Program-made: the position numbers and the translations under genes | Part shown: positions 13,345-14,272 of the stretch, one piece after another | How positions within the stretch are numbered: the stretch's first letter is position 1 | Layout of the letters: each line of letters opens with the position of its first letter | The notes under the pieces: model-generated | Database searches by the model: none | What the model was told of the DNA's origin: nothing | Seen by the model: the letters and a program-made list of their open reading frames with translations, nothing else | NCBI GenBank assembly: GCA_023392975.1 | Contig: JAEWNA010000039.1 | Location: 1 to 14,272 of the forward strand | Direction: 5' to 3' | From: Pseudomonadota bacterium | GTDB lineage: Bacteria > Pseudomonadota > Gammaproteobacteria > Xanthomonadales > Xanthomonadaceae | DNA: 14,272 nt

Positions 13345-14272
13345 ATGGTGGCGAAAAAGTCGCGGTTGACGGCAGTGAACTTCACAATGGCTACTTCTTC
13401 CTTGTTATTTGCAGGATGCGCGAACCTTGCAAGCATCGACAGGCACACGAATGCTCCAACCAGCCTTCATCAAAAATTTCGAGCGGTTCACTTGGACGCG
13501 CAGCAAAGGCTGGTGATTTTTTCCGCCGAGAAGTACTGCGCTGAGCCAAGCCCGGATGCGCTAGCGGCATATGCAAGTGCTATCGGTTTGAGTGCCAGTA
13601 AGCTGCCGAATACTGCGGCGGCGGGTGCGATTTCGAATGCAAACTCAGTGGTTGGAATTGGCCTGAGGACGCAATCTATCACGTTAATGAGAGATACGCT
13701 TTATCGCATGTGCGAGGCCGCACAAAACAAAAACCTTACTGATTTGCAGGTCGCTATGTTTTTGAACAAAAGTCAGGATCTCTCGATGGTCATTTTGGCG
13801 ATTGAGCAGCTGACAGGTGCAATCGCAGCGAGTCCAAGCTCTGCAAGCGGAAATTCGTCCGCGACAACCAGCGCAACACTTCTTGCGAACGCGCAGGCGC
13901 TAGAGACGTCAAAAAAAATTGAGGCAGATGCGCTCGAAAGGAAAAAAGAGGCGGAGAAAACACTAGAAACAATAGATAGTGATTTGAAAAACTTAAGAGA
14001 TGATTTAGTCAAAAATCAGGCAGATATCAAGAATGCAAAACCAGAAGATGTTCCTAGCATACAAACTAAAATTGACTTAATTACAGGAAAAATTGACAAA
14101 TTGGAAGAAGAAAGAAAAAAAGCCTACCATGATCTGGAAACCAAGCTGTACAAGTTGGGTAATTACCCGACACCCGGGCCTCGGCAGTGGCGGTTACGCG
14201 GCGAGTGTGTCCGGTTCGTTTTCGGCTGTCACCTCAGGCTCCGGAACGATGGGTGGCAGTGTCTCGATCGCG
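13345..14272 (+). CDS. Predicted lipoprotein with long charged coiled coil, 3' end outside window and frame disturbed
   Basis: ATG 13345 has AGGAG seven bases upstream; the frame has no stop before the window end (309 codons). A signal sequence ends in LLFAGC with Cys25 as the lipidation site (Phe at -3 is less usual). A compact domain follows, including KYCAEPSPDALAAYASAIGL at about 63-82, LRTQSITLMRDTLYRMCEA at about 107-125, and SQDLSMVILAIEQLTGAIAA at about 143-162. After a Ser/Ala linker comes a Lys/Glu-rich coiled coil at about 187-271. I recall similar uncharacterised lipoproteins in proteobacteria with a conserved N-half and a variable coiled coil, but cannot name a function. GC is about 45% overall and 30% in the coiled coil. 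Beyond about 14160 the frame becomes Arg/Cys/Trp-rich and looks out of frame, suggesting a frameshift or overlap. Confidence 0.75.
   Translation, partial: MVAKKSRLTAVNFTMATSSLLFAGCANLASIDRHTNAPTSLHQKFRAVHLDAQQRLVIFSAEKYCAEPSPDALAAYASAIGLSASKLPNTAAAGAISNANSVVGIGLRTQSITLMRDTLYRMCEAAQNKNLTDLQVAMFLNKSQDLSMVILAIEQLTGAIAASPSSASGNSSATTSATLLANAQALETSKKIEADALERKKEAEKTLETIDSDLKNLRDDLVKNQADIKNAKPEDVPSIQTKIDLITGKIDKLEEERKKAYHDLETKLYKLGNYPTPGPRQWRLRGECVRFVFGCHLRLRNDGWQCLDR

Noticed and set aside
13911..14121. A-runs (A8 at 13911-13918, A7 at 14115-14121) as programmed -1 slippage sites in the lipoprotein gene
   Set aside because: After the first, the coiled-coil heptads continue in the same frame. A -1 shift at the second meets a TGA within a few codons.

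Overview
The window looks like chromosomal DNA of a high-GC gammaproteobacterium, most likely of the Lysobacteraceae/Xanthomonadaceae (Lysobacter, Luteimonas or a relative). The main evidence is very GC-rich third codon positions, a TonB-dependent receptor of the Xanthomonas/Caulobacter type, and TamB, HtpG and UbiA of proteobacterial type. Genus-level placement is inference.

Layout. Bases 1-2421 (+) hold the C-terminal two thirds of the outer-membrane assembly factor TamB. A convergent, clearly lower-GC orphan gene of unknown function follows (2467-3201, -). A ~280-base non-coding stretch with a near-perfect hairpin leads to a minus-strand group read from right to left: an AraC-family regulator (5029-5838), a secreted SxxK serine hydrolase (3881-4948) and a small three-helix membrane protein (3485-3799). 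A four-copy TGCGGT repeat and a GGTGGTGG hairpin lie between the last two. Upstream of araC, on the same strand, is htpG (Hsp90; 5943-7895). It is separated from araC by a perfect 14-bp inverted repeat and preceded by a convincing sigma-32-like heat-shock promoter. Next come a four-helix membrane protein (7997-8494, -) and tRNA-Arg(CCG) (8549-8625, -). Divergent from the tRNA is ubiA (8691-9590, +), which ends in an intrinsic terminator. A stand-alone TonB-dependent receptor (9851-12541, +) follows, closed by a textbook intrinsic terminator.

The right end is accessory in character. A small secreted protein combines an N-terminal Cys/His cluster with a C-terminal Excalibur-type calcium-binding motif (12893-13267). 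It is followed by a lipoprotein gene with a long charged coiled coil (13345 to the window end). GC content falls to about 30% in the coiled-coil part and jumps to about 65% near base 14160. At that point the reading frame no longer looks protein-like, while another plus frame and a minus-strand frame do. A frameshift, a mosaic junction or a convergent overlapping gene are all possible.

Functionally the window is mostly envelope biology (TamB, TonB receptor, secreted hydrolase, lipoprotein, secreted calcium-binding protein) with housekeeping genes (htpG, ubiA, tRNA) between. I found no CRISPR array, transposase, integrase or recognisable defence system. The least explained parts are the low-GC orphan at 2467-3201 and the low-GC lipoprotein with its disturbed 3' end.
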